From assembly GCA_905198475.1 (NCBI GenBank), contig CAJKCQ010000001.1:31193-95192 (forward strand): a stretch of 64,000 nt of DNA, given 5' to 3'. Origin of the DNA: an uncultured Sutterella sp. GTDB taxonomy: Bacteria > Pseudomonadota > Gammaproteobacteria > Burkholderiales > Burkholderiaceae_F. Both the position numbers and the translations under genes were made by a program. Positions 21,185-30,416 of this stretch are shown here, piece after piece; the stretch's first letter is position 1; every line of letters starts with the position of its first letter. The notes under the pieces were generated by a model. The model saw only the letters and a program-made list of their open reading frames with translations. It was not told the origin of the DNA and did no database searches.

Positions 21185-21219
21185 AAAAAACCCGAATCGT
21201 CCTTGAACGATTCGGGTTT
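21185..21219 (-). terminator. Terminator of the tRNA-Thr gene
   Basis: On the minus strand, 13-base arms (21188-21200 and 21207-21219) run into TTTTTTG, a few bases after the tRNA 3' end. Confidence 0.8.
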
Positions 21220-21226
21220 GAATTCG

Positions 21227-21302
21227 TGGTGCCGGAGAAGAGATTTGAACTCCCGACCTTCGCATTACGAATGCGCTGCTCTACCAGCTGAGCTACACCG
21301 GC
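21227..21302 (-). tRNA. tRNA-Thr (anticodon CGU)
   Basis: The 76-base gene reads GCCGGTGTAGCTCAGCTGG at its 5' end, has an encoded CCA, a T arm GGGAGTTCAAATCTC, and an anticodon stem-loop GCGCA-TTCGTAA-TGCGA that places CGT in the middle of a seven-base loop. It decodes ACG threonine codons. Confidence 0.95.
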
Positions 21303-21501
21303 ATCTCTCGATCTTCGAAGCTTGCTCAGCCTCGGGATCGGAGGAGGTGAATTATGCAGATGAAAAACCGGAACGGCAAGAGTGATTTACATTTTGTTAC
21401 ATTCAGTCGCAATCCTCCACCCGTCCGCACCGCCGCGCGGTTCGGCCCGGACGACCTCGGCGGACCTCACTCCCGGTGTGCGGGCGTCCCCGCGGGCCGC
21501 T

Positions 21502-21507
21502 TAGAAT
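21502..21507 (+). promoter_or_regulatory. -10 element upstream of tsaE
   Basis: TAGAAT within CTTAGAATGAT, 66 bases before the tsaE GTG. No good -35 hexamer is seen. It fits the YTANAAT pattern shared by several promoters in this window. Confidence 0.35.
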
Positions 21508-21573
21508 GATAAGTTTCCGCGCCCGTCCGAAGCGGACGCCCTCCATCAACGCGCTCTCCCGTGAGGCCGATTC

Positions 21574-22080
21574 GTGACCGAACCCCTAACCGCCCGACTT
21601 CCCTCCCCCGAGGACACCGACCGCATGGGCGGCGCGCTCGCCCGGGCGCTTACCGAAGCGAAGCCTGAAATCGACGGCGCGGGGCTCGCTCTGCGCCTCG
21701 AAGGAGATCTCGGCGCGGGGAAGACGAGCCTCGTGCGTGCGGCGCTCCGTGCGCTCGGCTGGTCGGGCCCGGTGAAGAGCCCGACCTTCACGCTCCTCGA
21801 GACCTACGCGCTTGCCGGGTTCGTCTTCAACCACTTCGACTTCTACCGGTTCGAGACGCCCGAGGAGTTCGACGACGCGGGCTTTTCCGAGGAGTTCGGG
21901 CCGGGGCGCGTCTGCGCGACCGAGTGGAGCGTGCGCGCCGAACCGTTTCTGCCGCCCGCAGACCTGATCGTCGCGCTCGCGCCCGAAGGGCTCGGGCGCG
22001 TGATCGAGGTGCGGGCCGCCACCCCCGCCGGCGAAGTAGTGCTCGAAGGACTGAGGAAGGCATGGAACGGCGCCGTCTGA
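21574..22080 (+). CDS. tsaE: tRNA threonylcarbamoyladenosine biosynthesis ATPase TsaE
   Basis: TsaE works with TsaB and TsaD to make t6A37 in ANN-decoding tRNAs. The 168-residue protein has the P-loop EGDLGAGKTS (43-52), SPTFTLLETY, the FDFYRF motif and the ATEWSVRAE segment of the family. GTG is the start codon. Its end overlaps the start of the amidase gene by 19 bases, the tsaE-ami arrangement common in Proteobacteria. The partner TsaC is also in this window at 28-29 kb. Confidence 0.93.
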   Translation: MTEPLTARLPSPEDTDRMGGALARALTEAKPEIDGAGLALRLEGDLGAGKTSLVRAALRALGWSGPVKSPTFTLLETYALAGFVFNHFDFYRFETPEEFDDAGFSEEFGPGRVCATEWSVRAEPFLPPADLIVALAPEGLGRVIEVRAATPAGEVVLEGLRKAWNGAV

Positions 22081-23414
22081 TCGCCGCCGCGGGCGGCACG
22101 CTGCTCTTTTCGCTCGCCCCCTGGCAGATCGCCGAAGGGGCGAAGCTCGTCAACGTGCGCATGTGGCCCGCCGAGGAGTACACGCGCGTCACAATCGAAA
22201 CGGACGTTCCGCTCAAGTTCAAGCACTTCATGCTGCGCTCGGGCTCGCCCATCCGGCTCGTGATCGACATCGAAGGACTCGCGCTCACCGAGCGCGTGAA
22301 GCGCCTGATCGCCGACGTGAAGCCCGACGATCCGTACATCGGCGCGATGCGCATCGGGCAGTTCAAGCCCGGCGTGCTGCGCCTCGTAATGGACTTGAAG
22401 ACCGACGTAAAGCCCGAGGTCTTTCTGCTCAAGCCCTTCGCGAACTACAAGTACCGCCTCGTCTTCGACGTCTACCCGGCGCATCCGCGCGACGCGATCG
22501 GGCGGATCCTTTCGGGTTCGGAGGACACCTCGGACGCGGGCGACCTGATCAACTCGGGTGCTGCAGCCGATCCCCTGGGAGACGTCCTCGCGGGCCTCAC
22601 GACGCCATCTTCGGGCGGCGCGAAGCCCCAGACCGGAAGCAGCCTCCCGGCGAAGACCGCCCCGAGCAAGCCCGCGCAGACCGCCAAGAGCTTCGCGAAG
22701 AAGTCCGACGACGACACCGTCGTGATCGTGATTGATCCGGGCCACGGCGGCGAGGATCCGGGCGCGATCGGGCGCCGCCGGACCCAGGAGAAGACGGTGG
22801 TGCTGCAGATCGCGCGGCGCCTTGTCGCCCTGATCGGGAAGGAGCCCGGCATGAAGGCGGTGATGACGCGCAACTCCGACCACTTCGTGAGCCTCGGCGG
22901 GCGCGTCGCGATCGCGCGGCGCGTGCGTGCGCACCTCCTCGTGAGCATCCACGCCGACGCCTGGGTGAAGAGCACCGCACGCGGCTCCTCGGTCTTCGCG
23001 CTCTCGCAGAAGGGCGCCACGTCCGCGGCGGCCCGCTGGCTCGCGAAGAGCCAGAACGAATCCGACCTGATCGGCGGCGTGAACATCACGACCGTCAACA
23101 AGCAGGTGGCGAGCGTGCTCGTGGACATGACCTCGTCCTGGACGATCAGCTACAGCCTCGGGCTCGGCTCGGCCGTGCTCCAGGAGCTCGCCGACGTGAA
23201 CAAGCTCCACAAGGGCCGCGTCGAGCAGGCGGGCTTCGCCGTGCTGAAGGGCCAGGGCATCCCCTCGATCCTCGTCGAGACGGCGTTCATCTCCAACCCG
23301 ACCGAGGAGCAGCTCCTCAAGAACGCCTCGCACCAACAGAAGCTCGCGCAGGCGATCCTCACCGGGATCAAGAAGCAGCTCGCAGCCGACAAAACCCTCA
23401 CGCGCCAGGGCTGA
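22062..23414 (+). CDS. amiC: N-acetylmuramoyl-L-alanine amidase with AMIN domain
   Basis: The 450-residue exported zinc amidase cleaves septal peptidoglycan during cell separation. It begins MERRRLIAAAGGTLLFSLAP, a twin-arginine-like signal; E. coli AmiC is also a Tat substrate. An AMIN domain (about 30-140) targets the septum, a Ser/Ala/Lys-rich linker follows, and the Amidase_3 domain carries IDPGHGGEDPGAIG, the SIHADAW histidine and ILVETAFISNPTEE with the catalytic Glu. The first ATG with a matching signal peptide overlaps tsaE. EnvC/NlpD-type activators are not in this window. Confidence 0.92.
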   Translation: MERRRLIAAAGGTLLFSLAPWQIAEGAKLVNVRMWPAEEYTRVTIETDVPLKFKHFMLRSGSPIRLVIDIEGLALTERVKRLIADVKPDDPYIGAMRIGQFKPGVLRLVMDLKTDVKPEVFLLKPFANYKYRLVFDVYPAHPRDAIGRILSGSEDTSDAGDLINSGAAADPLGDVLAGLTTPSSGGAKPQTGSSLPAKTAPSKPAQTAKSFAKKSDDDTVVIVIDPGHGGEDPGAIGRRRTQEKTVVLQIARRLVALIGKEPGMKAVMTRNSDHFVSLGGRVAIARRVRAHLLVSIHADAWVKSTARGSSVFALSQKGATSAAARWLAKSQNESDLIGGVNITTVNKQVASVLVDMTSSWTISYSLGLGSAVLQELADVNKLHKGRVEQAGFAVLKGQGIPSILVETAFISNPTEEQLLKNASHQQKLAQAILTGIKKQLAADKTLTRQG

Positions 23415-23433
23415 GGGCCCCATTCGGAGCGCC

Positions 23434-23463
23434 TCGACCGAGACCGCCCCCGGCCATTACAAT
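23434..23463 (+). promoter_or_regulatory. Probable promoter of fba
   Basis: TCGACC (23434-23439) and TACAAT (23458-23463) are spaced by 18 bases, about 145 bases before the fba ATG. Confidence 0.4.
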
Positions 23464-23609
23464 GCGCACATCTCAAACCTCTGAGCGGCGCGCCCGCTCC
23501 GGTCAACACGGAGCCTCCGTCGAGGCGCCTCCCCGCCCAAACGCGGGGGCGGCGGGACCTCCGGAGCCGCGGGCGCGACCGTCCATTTCCATCCTTGGAG
23601 TGAAACGCA

Positions 23610-24674
23610 ATGGCTCTTGTTTCCATGCGCCAGCTGCTCGACCACGCAGCTGAAAACGGCTACGGCATTCCCGCCTTCAACGTCAACAACCTCGAGCAGG
23701 TTCAGGCCATCATGGCCGCGGCGAGCGAAGTCGGCGCGCCGGTGATCATGCAGGCCTCCGCGGGCGCGCGCAAGTACGCCGGCGAGTCGTTTCTGCGCCA
23801 CCTGATCGAGGCGGCCGTTGAAGCCTATCCGGACGTTCCCGTCTGCATGCACCAGGACCACGGCCAGAGCCCGGCGGTCTGCCAGGGCGCCATCCGCTCG
23901 GGCTTCACCTCGGTGATGATGGACGGCTCGCTCATGAGCGACGGCAAGACCATCTCCACCTACGAGTACAACGTGGACGTCACGCGCCGCGTGGTCGAGA
24001 TGGCCCACTGCATCGGCGTTTCGGTCGAAGGCGAGATCGGCTGCCTCGGCTCGCTCGAGACGATGCGCGGCGACAAGGAGGACGGGCACGGCACGGATGC
24101 CACGATGACCCGCGACCAGCTCCTCACGGATCCGGACCAGGCGGCCGAGTTTGCGCGCATCACGCAGATCGACGCCCTCGCGATCGCGATCGGCACCTCG
24201 CACGGCGCCTACAAGTTCACGCGCCGCCCCACCGGCGAGATCCTCTCGATCGACCGCGTGAAGGAGATCCACGCCCGTCTGCCCAACACCCACCTCGTGA
24301 TGCACGGCTCCTCGTCCGTGCCGCAGGAGTACCTCGCCGAGATCCGCGAGTTCGGCGGCGACATGCGCGAAACCTACGGCGTGCCCGTCGAGGAGATTCA
24401 GAAGGCCATTCAGCACGGCGTGCGCAAGGTGAACATCGACACCGACATTCGCCTGGCGATGACGGCCGCGATGCGCCGCTACCTCGTCGAAAATCCCTCT
24501 GCCTTTGATCCGCGCGGCTACCTCAAGGCCGCCCGCAACGCCGCCAAGGAGCTCTGCCGCTCGCGCTACCTCGCCTTCGGCTGCGAAGGTCAGGGCGCGA
24601 AGATCAAGCCCATTGCGCTCGAGAAGATCGCGGCGAAGTACGCCGACGGCACGCTGCGCCAGAACGTGATCTGA
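23610..24674 (+). CDS. fba: Class II fructose-bisphosphate aldolase
   Basis: The zinc enzyme cleaves fructose 1,6-bisphosphate to dihydroxyacetone phosphate and glyceraldehyde 3-phosphate, or runs in reverse for gluconeogenesis. The 354-residue protein has CMHQDHGQS with a zinc His and catalytic Asp, [32 protein letters not shown] and the [14 protein letters not shown] phosphate loop. It is the type called the Calvin-cycle subtype in Proteobacteria. TTGGAG precedes the ATG. With fbp at 47 kb it gives a gluconeogenic pair. Confidence 0.97.
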   Translation: MALVSMRQLLDHAAENGYGIPAFNVNNLEQVQAIMAAASEVGAPVIMQASAGARKYAGESFLRHLIEAAVEAYPDVPVCMHQDHGQSPAVCQGAIRSGFTSVMMDGSLMSDGKTISTYEYNVDVTRRVVEMAHCIGVSVEGEIGCLGSLETMRGDKEDGHGTDATMTRDQLLTDPDQAAEFARITQIDALAIAIGTSHGAYKFTRRPTGEILSIDRVKEIHARLPNTHLVMHGSSSVPQEYLAEIREFGGDMRETYGVPVEEIQKAIQHGVRKVNIDTDIRLAMTAAMRRYLVENPSAFDPRGYLKAARNAAKELCRSRYLAFGCEGQGAKIKPIALEKIAAKYADGTLRQNVI

Positions 24675-24701
24675 TCCGCCCCGTTCGCAAGATAAATGCC
24701 C

Positions 24702-24750
24702 AGGCGCGCACTTCGGAAGCTCTCCAACGCTTCCCGGGGGCGCGCCTTTT
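24702..24750 (+). terminator. Terminator of fba
   Basis: Outer arms AGGCGCGC/GCGCGCCT enclose a second small stem GGAAGC/GCTTCC; the right arm runs into TTTTCG. Confidence 0.7.
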
Positions 24751-24774
24751 CGTCACTCTCCGGCTGCAATCTTC

Positions 24775-25188
24775 ATGACTGAGAAGAACCCATCCTCCGC
24801 CGAGGCGCTCAAGGGCAAGAAGGGGCTGCGGCGCCTCCTCAACGCCACGCGCTACTCCTGGCAGGGCATCCGCGCGGGCTTCACGCACGAAGCGGCCTTC
24901 CGCGAGGAGTGCCTGCTCGCCCTCGTCCTCATTCCCGTGGCGCTGCTGCTGCCCGTGACGCTCCTCGAGAAGGTGATCCTCATCAATTCGGTGCTCTTCC
25001 TGCTGTTGGTCGAGATCCTCAACTCCGCCGTCGAGGCGGTGGTGGACCGCATCGGCATGGAGATCCATCCGCTCGCGGGGCGCGCGAAGGACATGGGCAG
25101 CGCCGCCGTGCTCTTCGCCCTCATCATGGGCGGCGTCGCCTGGGCCTTCATCGCCCTGCCCGCGCTCTGGCGCCTTCTTGCGGGCTGA
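24775..25188 (+). CDS. dgkA: Diacylglycerol kinase (prokaryotic type)
   Basis: The 137-residue integral membrane kinase recycles diacylglycerol to phosphatidic acid. Three membrane helices are visible (about 47-62, 67-83 and 110-130). The family signature LLVEILNSAVEAVVDRIG (77-94) contains the catalytic Glu and Asn, and an amphipathic N-terminal helix with FTHEAAFREE precedes helix 1. It stands alone between fba and purC. Confidence 0.93.
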   Translation: MTEKNPSSAEALKGKKGLRRLLNATRYSWQGIRAGFTHEAAFREECLLALVLIPVALLLPVTLLEKVILINSVLFLLLVEILNSAVEAVVDRIGMEIHPLAGRAKDMGSAAVLFALIMGGVAWAFIALPALWRLLAG

Positions 25189-25252
25189 GCGAGCGCAAAC
25201 CGCGTTGGGTGGTTTCACCGGCCCGCCGGGAGCGGGCCGCCCGCGGCACCCT

Positions 25253-25258
25253 TAAAAT
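25253..25258 (+). promoter_or_regulatory. -10 element upstream of purC
   Basis: TAAAAT within CTTAAAATCAT, 51 bases before the purC ATG. No obvious -35. Confidence 0.35.
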
Positions 25259-25309
25259 CATCGTTTCGACGACCTTTTTTCTTTCACCCTTCAGGGGAGG
25301 CAATTTCCA

Positions 25310-26203
25310 ATGCCCGGTCTTTCCAAGACGAACATTCCGTCCCTCAAGCAGATCTACAGCGGCAAGGTCCGCGACTGCTACGAAGTGGGCTCCGACAAGC
25401 TTCTGCAGGTCGCGAGCGACCGCATCTCGGCCTTCGACGTGATCCTCGGCGACCCGATCCCCGGCAAGGGCAAGGTCCTCACCGCGCTCACGAACTTCTG
25501 GTTCGAAAAGCTCAAGGACGTGATTCCGAACCACCTCACCGGCATCGATCCGAAGACGGTCGTCAAGCCCGAGGAGATACCCCAGGTCGACGGCCGCGCC
25601 GTCGTCTGCAAGCGCCTCAAGCCGATCCTCATCGAGTGCGTCGCGCGCGGCTACATCATCGGCGGCGGATGGAAGGACTACCAGGCGACCGGCGAAGTCT
25701 GCGGCATCAAGCTCCCGGCGGGCCTGCGCCAGGCCGAAAAGCTCCCCGAGCCGATCTTCACCCCGGCCGCCAAGGCCGAGCTCGGCACGCACGACGAAAA
25801 CATCTCCTACGACCGCGTCGTTGAGATGTACGGCGAGAAGGTCGCGCGCACGATCAAGAACGCCACCCTCGAGCTCTACAAGCGCGCCTCTGAGTACGCC
25901 CTCACGAAGGGCATCATCATCGCCGACACGAAGTTCGAGTTCGGCCTTGACGAGAACGGCAACGTCCTCCTGATGGACGAAGTCCTCACGCCCGATTCGA
26001 GCCGCTTCTGGCCGGCCGACTCCTACGAGGTCGGCACGTCCCCGAAGAGCTTCGACAAGCAGTACATCCGCGACTGGCTTGAAACCCAGCCCTGGAACAA
26101 GCGTCCGCCCGCTCCGAAGATTCCCGCCGAGGTGATCGAGAAGACGGCCGACAAGTACCGCGAGGCGCTTCGCCGTCTGACCGGCACGGACATCGAGCCG
26201 TAA
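25310..26203 (+). CDS. purC: SAICAR synthetase
   Basis: Phosphoribosylaminoimidazole-succinocarboxamide synthase joins CAIR with aspartate in purine synthesis. The 297-residue protein has [13 protein letters not shown] at the ATP site, [16 protein letters not shown], and the [20 protein letters not shown] and [10 protein letters not shown] motifs. It is the longer (about 300-residue) form found in Betaproteobacteria and yeast ADE1 rather than the short E. coli form. AGGGGAGG precedes the ATG. purE and purK follow. Confidence 0.97.
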   Translation: MPGLSKTNIPSLKQIYSGKVRDCYEVGSDKLLQVASDRISAFDVILGDPIPGKGKVLTALTNFWFEKLKDVIPNHLTGIDPKTVVKPEEIPQVDGRAVVCKRLKPILIECVARGYIIGGGWKDYQATGEVCGIKLPAGLRQAEKLPEPIFTPAAKAELGTHDENISYDRVVEMYGEKVARTIKNATLELYKRASEYALTKGIIIADTKFEFGLDENGNVLLMDEVLTPDSSRFWPADSYEVGTSPKSFDKQYIRDWLETQPWNKRPPAPKIPAEVIEKTADKYREALRRLTGTDIEP

Positions 26204-26237
26204 CCGGACCCTCCCGGCTCCTACAATCCGACACCCG

Positions 26238-26281
26238 CGGCCGCCGCTCTCCCTCACCGGAGTCCGGCGGCCGGGCGTTTT
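26238..26281 (+). terminator. Possible terminator after purC
   Basis: Arms CGGCCGCCG/CGGCGGCCG close to GGGCGTTTTC. A TACAAT hexamer lies just before it at 26222-26227, so a purE promoter may overlap; the hairpin could then be in the purE leader instead. Confidence 0.4.
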
Positions 26282-26304
26282 CCAGAGAACCGTTTTTTCT
26301 CCAA

Positions 26305-26826
26305 ATGAACACCATGGATCAGAGCACCCAGACTCCCCTCGTCGGCATTCTGATGGGCAGCAACTCCGACTGGGAGGTGATGAAGAACGCCGCCCAGATG
26401 CTCAAGGACTTCGGCGTCCCCTTCGAAGCGCGCGTCGTGAGCGCGCACCGCATGCCCGATGAAATGTTCGAGTACGCCGAGAAGGCGGCCGAACGCGGCA
26501 TCCGCGTGATCATTGCGGGCGCGGGCGGTGCGGCGCACCTTCCCGGCATGCTCGCCGCCAAATGCACGCTCCCCGTGTGCGGCGTGCCCGTGCCTTCGAA
26601 GTATCTGCGCGGCGTGGACAGCCTCCACTCGATCGTGCAGATGCCCAAGGGCGTTCCGGTCGCGACCTTCGCGATCGGCGAGGCCGGCGCCGCCAACGCC
26701 GCGCTCTACGCCTGCCAGATTCTCGCGCTCACGGACGCCGGTCTCTTGCGCCGCCTCGCGGACTTCCGCATCGCGCAGAACGCCAAGGCCCGCGCGATGA
26801 CGCTGCCCCTCGAGACGCTCGCCTGA
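26305..26826 (+). CDS. purE: N5-carboxyaminoimidazole ribonucleotide mutase
   Basis: PurE (class I) converts N5-CAIR, the product of PurK, to CAIR. The 173-residue protein has [26 protein letters not shown] with the catalytic His, and [15 protein letters not shown]. It is followed 23 bases later by purK, so the two act and are expressed together. The ribosome-binding site is weak and either Met1 or Met4 could start. Confidence 0.96.
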   Translation: MNTMDQSTQTPLVGILMGSNSDWEVMKNAAQMLKDFGVPFEARVVSAHRMPDEMFEYAEKAAERGIRVIIAGAGGAAHLPGMLAAKCTLPVCGVPVPSKYLRGVDSLHSIVQMPKGVPVATFAIGEAGAANAALYACQILALTDAGLLRRLADFRIAQNAKARAMTLPLETLA

Positions 26827-26849
26827 TTCCCTGAAGGAGACTTCTGAAG

Positions 26850-28031
26850 ATGACCACTCCCCGCACGCTTCTGCCGGGCGCGACGCTCGGCCTCTTGGGC
26901 GGCGGCCAGCTCGGACGCATGTTCTCCGAAGCGGCCGCCCGCATGGGCTACCACGTCGTCGTGCTCGAACCCCATGCGCCTTCGCCCGCGGGCGAAGTCT
27001 CCTCGGCGCAGATCGCCGCGGCCTACGACGCCGCCGACGGCCTCGACGAGCTCGCCCGCCGCGTCGCCGCCGTGACGACGGAGTTTGAGAACGTCCCGGC
27101 CGGGAGCCTGAAGCGCCTCGCCGAGGCGGGCGTCGTCACCGCGCCGCACGCCGACGCGGTCGCCGCCACGCAGGACCGCAACGTCGAGAAGGCCTTCATC
27201 GAAAGCGCCGGGGTGCCGACGGCCCCGCACCGCGCCGTGCGCACCGCCGCCGACGTCGAGGCGCTCTCCGAGGACCTCTTCCCCGGCATCCTGAAGACCG
27301 CCCGGCTCGGCTACGACGGCAAGGGCCAGGCGCGCGTCGCCGACCGCGCCGAAGCGCTCGCTGCCTGGGAGAAGTTCGGCCGCACGGACTGCGTCCTTGA
27401 GAAGCGCCTCGCGCTCAAGACCGAAGTGTCGGTGATCATCTGCCGCAATCCGCAGGGCGAGAGCCGCGTCTTCCCGGTCTGCGAGAACCACCACCGGAAC
27501 GGCATCCTCGCCTACACCGTGATGCCCGCGCGCATCGACGCCGCGCTCGCCGAAAAGGCGCAGGCGTTCGCCCGCAGCATCGCCGACCACCTGCACTACG
27601 TGGGCGTGCTCTGCGTCGAGCTCTTCGTCCTCGAGGACGGCACGGTGCTCGCAAATGAACTCGCGCCCCGCCCCCACAACTCCGGCCACGCGACGATCGA
27701 GGCGTGCGCCACCTCCCAGTACGAGGAGCAGGTGCGCGCGATGGCGGGGCTCCCCTTGGGCGACACCACGCAGATCGCCCCGGCCGTGATGCTCAACCTC
27801 CTCGGCGACCTCTGGTTCGACGAGAAGGACGCTCACGTGACGCCCTCCTGGGAGAAGCTTCTCGCGCTCCCGGGCGTGAAGCTCCACCTCTACGGCAAGG
27901 CCGAGGCGCGCCGCGCCCGCAAGATGGGCCACGTGACGGTGTTGGGGGCCACGCAGGCCGAAGCCCTCGAACGGGCTCACGAAGCGGCCCGCATCCTCGA
28001 TCTTCCCTTCGCCGAAGAGCTCACGCAATGA
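26850..28031 (+). CDS. purK: N5-carboxyaminoimidazole ribonucleotide synthase
   Basis: This ATP-grasp enzyme carboxylates AIR to N5-CAIR using bicarbonate. The 393-residue protein has the N-terminal dinucleotide-like loop LGLLGGGQLGRM, the ATP-grasp region GILKTARLGYDGKGQ, and the metal site NELAPRPHNSGHATIEAC. GAAGGAG precedes the ATG, 23 bases after purE. Its stop overlaps the start of tsaC (ATGA). Confidence 0.97.
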   Translation: MTTPRTLLPGATLGLLGGGQLGRMFSEAAARMGYHVVVLEPHAPSPAGEVSSAQIAAAYDAADGLDELARRVAAVTTEFENVPAGSLKRLAEAGVVTAPHADAVAATQDRNVEKAFIESAGVPTAPHRAVRTAADVEALSEDLFPGILKTARLGYDGKGQARVADRAEALAAWEKFGRTDCVLEKRLALKTEVSVIICRNPQGESRVFPVCENHHRNGILAYTVMPARIDAALAEKAQAFARSIADHLHYVGVLCVELFVLEDGTVLANELAPRPHNSGHATIEACATSQYEEQVRAMAGLPLGDTTQIAPAVMLNLLGDLWFDEKDAHVTPSWEKLLALPGVKLHLYGKAEARRARKMGHVTVLGATQAEALERAHEAARILDLPFAEELTQ

Positions 28032-29029
28032 CGAAGAACCTCACGCCGCCGGTCGATCCGGTCGAGATCGAGCGCGCCGTGCGCGTGCTCGAAGCGGGCG
28101 GACTCGTCGCCATGCCGACCGAAACGGTCTACGGGCTCGCCGCCGACGCCGACCAGGAGTCGGCGGTGAACGCCACCTACGACGCCAAGGGACGGCCGCG
28201 CAACCACCCGCTCATCGTGCACGTCGCGGGCCCTGAGGACATCGCCTGGTGGGCGGAGTCGACGCCCGAAGCCGAGCTCCTCGCCCGGCGCTACTGGCCC
28301 GGGCCGCTGACGATCGTCCTCACGAAGAAGCCGCGCTGCGGCCTCTGGGTGACGGGCGGGCAGGACACGGTGGCGCTGCGCTGCCCCTCGCACCCCTGGG
28401 CGCACGCGCTCATCTCGGCCTTCTCGGGCCCGACGCACCGCGGACTCACCGCCCCCTCGTGCAACTCCTTCGGACGCATCAGTCCGTCGTGCGCGCGGCA
28501 CGTGCGCGAAGACCTCGGCGAGAAGCCCTCGGGCAAGCTCGACCTCATCCTCGACGGAGGCCCGTGCGAATTCGGCATCGAATCCACGATGGTGAACCTC
28601 TCGGGCGCGCGGCCCGAGATCCTGCGTCACGGCGTCGTCACCCGCGCCATGCTCGAGGAGACGCTCGGGCGCCCCGTGCCCGATGCGGGCGCGGACGCTC
28701 CGCGCGCCTCGGGGCGGCTCAAGAGCCACTACGCGCCGCGCACCAAGGCGGAGCTCGTGGCGCCCGAAGCCCTCGCCGAACGGGCGCGCGAACTCTCTGC
28801 CGAAGGGCTCGCGCTCGCCGTGATGGCGCCTGAGGTGCTGCGCGCGGCGCTTCCCGCCGTCAAGCGCTTCGTCGCCGCACCCGAAGACGTCTCCGCCTAC
28901 GGAGCGTTTCTCTACGAAGCGCTCCATGAGCTCGACGCCGCGGGCGCCGACCGCATCCTGATCGCGCGGCCCTCCGACGCCCCTGAATGGGCGGCGGTGG
29001 ACGACCGCCTCGGGCGCGCGACCGCCTGA
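28028..29029 (+). CDS. tsaC: L-threonylcarbamoyladenylate synthase, long Sua5 type
   Basis: The enzyme makes threonylcarbamoyl-AMP, the first step of t6A tRNA modification completed by TsaB/D/E (tsaE is at 21.6 kb). The 333-residue protein has the YrdC fold with MPTETVYGLAADA, KGRPRNHPLIVH, the RYWPGPLTIVL motif and FGIESTMVNLSG, then a C-terminal Sua5 domain of about 110 residues; the short YrdC form lacks it. The ATG overlaps the purK stop, so it is the third gene of a purEK-tsaC operon. Confidence 0.93.
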   Translation: MTKNLTPPVDPVEIERAVRVLEAGGLVAMPTETVYGLAADADQESAVNATYDAKGRPRNHPLIVHVAGPEDIAWWAESTPEAELLARRYWPGPLTIVLTKKPRCGLWVTGGQDTVALRCPSHPWAHALISAFSGPTHRGLTAPSCNSFGRISPSCARHVREDLGEKPSGKLDLILDGGPCEFGIESTMVNLSGARPEILRHGVVTRAMLEETLGRPVPDAGADAPRASGRLKSHYAPRTKAELVAPEALAERARELSAEGLALAVMAPEVLRAALPAVKRFVAAPEDVSAYGAFLYEALHELDAAGADRILIARPSDAPEWAAVDDRLGRATA

Positions 29030-29105
29030 GCGCGCTTCGGGCGGAACTTCTTCCGGGGAGGAGCGGCACGGCGCCTCCCCGATTCATGCTTCTGGAGAGA
29101 AGGAA

Positions 29106-29459
29106 ATGATCGAAATCTACGGCATTCCGACCTGCGGGTCGGTGAAGAAGGCGCTCGCCTGGGCGCGCGCCGAAGGCGTGGAGTTCACGTTCCACAACTT
29201 CCGCACCGAGGCGCCCTCGGAGGCGCTCCTCGACGGGTGGCTCAAGTTTGTTCCCGCCGAAAAGCTCGCCAACACGGCCGGGCAGACCTGGCGCAAACTC
29301 GACGCGGATCTGCGCGCCGCCGCGAAGGTCAATCCCGCGATGCTGCGCACGCTCATGCTCTCCTCGCCGCTCCTCATCAAGCGCCCCGTGATCGTCTGGG
29401 CGGACGGCACCGTCACCTGCGGCGTCGACGAGGCGCTCTGGGCGACGCTTGCCCGCTGA
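29106..29459 (+). CDS. ArsC/Spx-family thioredoxin-fold protein (YffB-like)
   Basis: The 117-residue protein has the ArsC-like fold with a single active-site cysteine, Cys11 in IPTCGSVKKALAWA, and the late IKRPVIV motif. It resembles YffB, a glutathione-dependent reductase-like protein of unsettled role, rather than a true arsenate reductase; no ars genes are nearby. AGAAGGAA precedes the ATG. The second Cys lies near the C-terminus (TCGVDEAL). Confidence 0.78.
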   Translation: MIEIYGIPTCGSVKKALAWARAEGVEFTFHNFRTEAPSEALLDGWLKFVPAEKLANTAGQTWRKLDADLRAAAKVNPAMLRTLMLSSPLLIKRPVIVWADGTVTCGVDEALWATLAR

Positions 29460-29485
29460 AGCGAAGCACCCAAGGAACGGCCTTC

Positions 29486-30397
29486 GTGACGCAGCCCATG
29501 CTTCTCGAGCGCACCCGCTCGGCGCTTCCCTTCCTCGCCCTCGTCGCCGCCACGGCCTTCTGGGGGAGCTCCTTCATCACGGTCGCAGAGGCGCTTCATT
29601 CGACCGATCCCTTCACGCTCGTCTTCCTGCGCTTCGGCGCGGGGACGCTCCTCGTGCTCGCGCTCCTGCGCGGACAGGTGCTGCGGATCCCGGCCCGGAC
29701 GTGGCGCATGGGCGCCGTCTGCGCGACGGTGATCTATGCGTCCTACCTCCTCAACCACGCCGGGCTGATGACGATCCTCTCGTCCACGTCGGGGTTTCTC
29801 ACGGCGCTCTACGTGCCGATCACGCCCTTCCTCTTCTGGGCGATGGCCGGACGCCGCCCCGACGGCTTCGCCTTCGCCGGCGCGCTCACGGCCTTCGCCG
29901 GGCTCGCGCTTCTCGCCGACCCGTTCTCGCTCTCCTTCCGGAGCAGCTGGGGCGAGTGGGCGACGATCGCCTCGGCCTTCCTCTCCGCCTTCGAGATCAT
30001 CCTGATGGGGCGCTTCGCGCCCTACTGCCGAGCGCGCGAGATCGCCTTCGTGCAGATCCTCTTCGTCACGCTCTTCGCCGGTGCGGGGACGCTTCTCGCG
30101 CACGCCGCGGGGCTGCCGCTCGAGCCCACGACGTTCACCCCCGAACTCGTTCTCTCCGTCGGCTGGCTCGCCGTCATCCTCTGCTGCGCGCAGCTCCTCC
30201 TCGCCTGGGGGCAGAAGTTCGTGCCGCCCGCACAGGCCGCGGTGATCTTCGCGCTCGAGAGCGTCTTCGCCGCCCTGATCGGGTGGTTCGCCGGCGAACG
30301 GCTCGGGTTCTGGGGCGTCACGGGCGGCGCGCTCATCGTCGCGGGCATCCTCATCACCGAGGCAAAGCGCATCCGCGCCGAAGCCGCCAAACACTGA
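29486..30397 (+). CDS. EamA/DMT-family transporter
   Basis: The 303-residue inner-membrane protein has ten predicted helices in two EamA repeats. The first repeat contains AATAFWGSSFITVAEAL and FLRFGAGTLLV, and the second ends with QAAVIFALESVFAALIGW. Such proteins export metabolites or amino acids; the substrate is unknown. GTG at 29486 is chosen because AAGGAACG lies upstream; an ATG four codons later is possible. It sits 26 bases after the ArsC-like gene and 19 before murI, so it may be co-transcribed with both. Confidence 0.8.
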   Translation: MTQPMLLERTRSALPFLALVAATAFWGSSFITVAEALHSTDPFTLVFLRFGAGTLLVLALLRGQVLRIPARTWRMGAVCATVIYASYLLNHAGLMTILSSTSGFLTALYVPITPFLFWAMAGRRPDGFAFAGALTAFAGLALLADPFSLSFRSSWGEWATIASAFLSAFEIILMGRFAPYCRAREIAFVQILFVTLFAGAGTLLAHAAGLPLEPTTFTPELVLSVGWLAVILCCAQLLLAWGQKFVPPAQAAVIFALESVFAALIGWFAGERLGFWGVTGGALIVAGILITEAKRIRAEAAKH

Positions 30398-30416
30398 CTG
30401 AAAGGCGCCCCCCACC

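Noticed and set aside
18301..21186. A 961-codon minus-strand open frame opposite the DUF748 gene
   Set aside because: Arg/Gly/Ala-rich shadow of the coding strand with no recognisable domain or ribosome-binding site.
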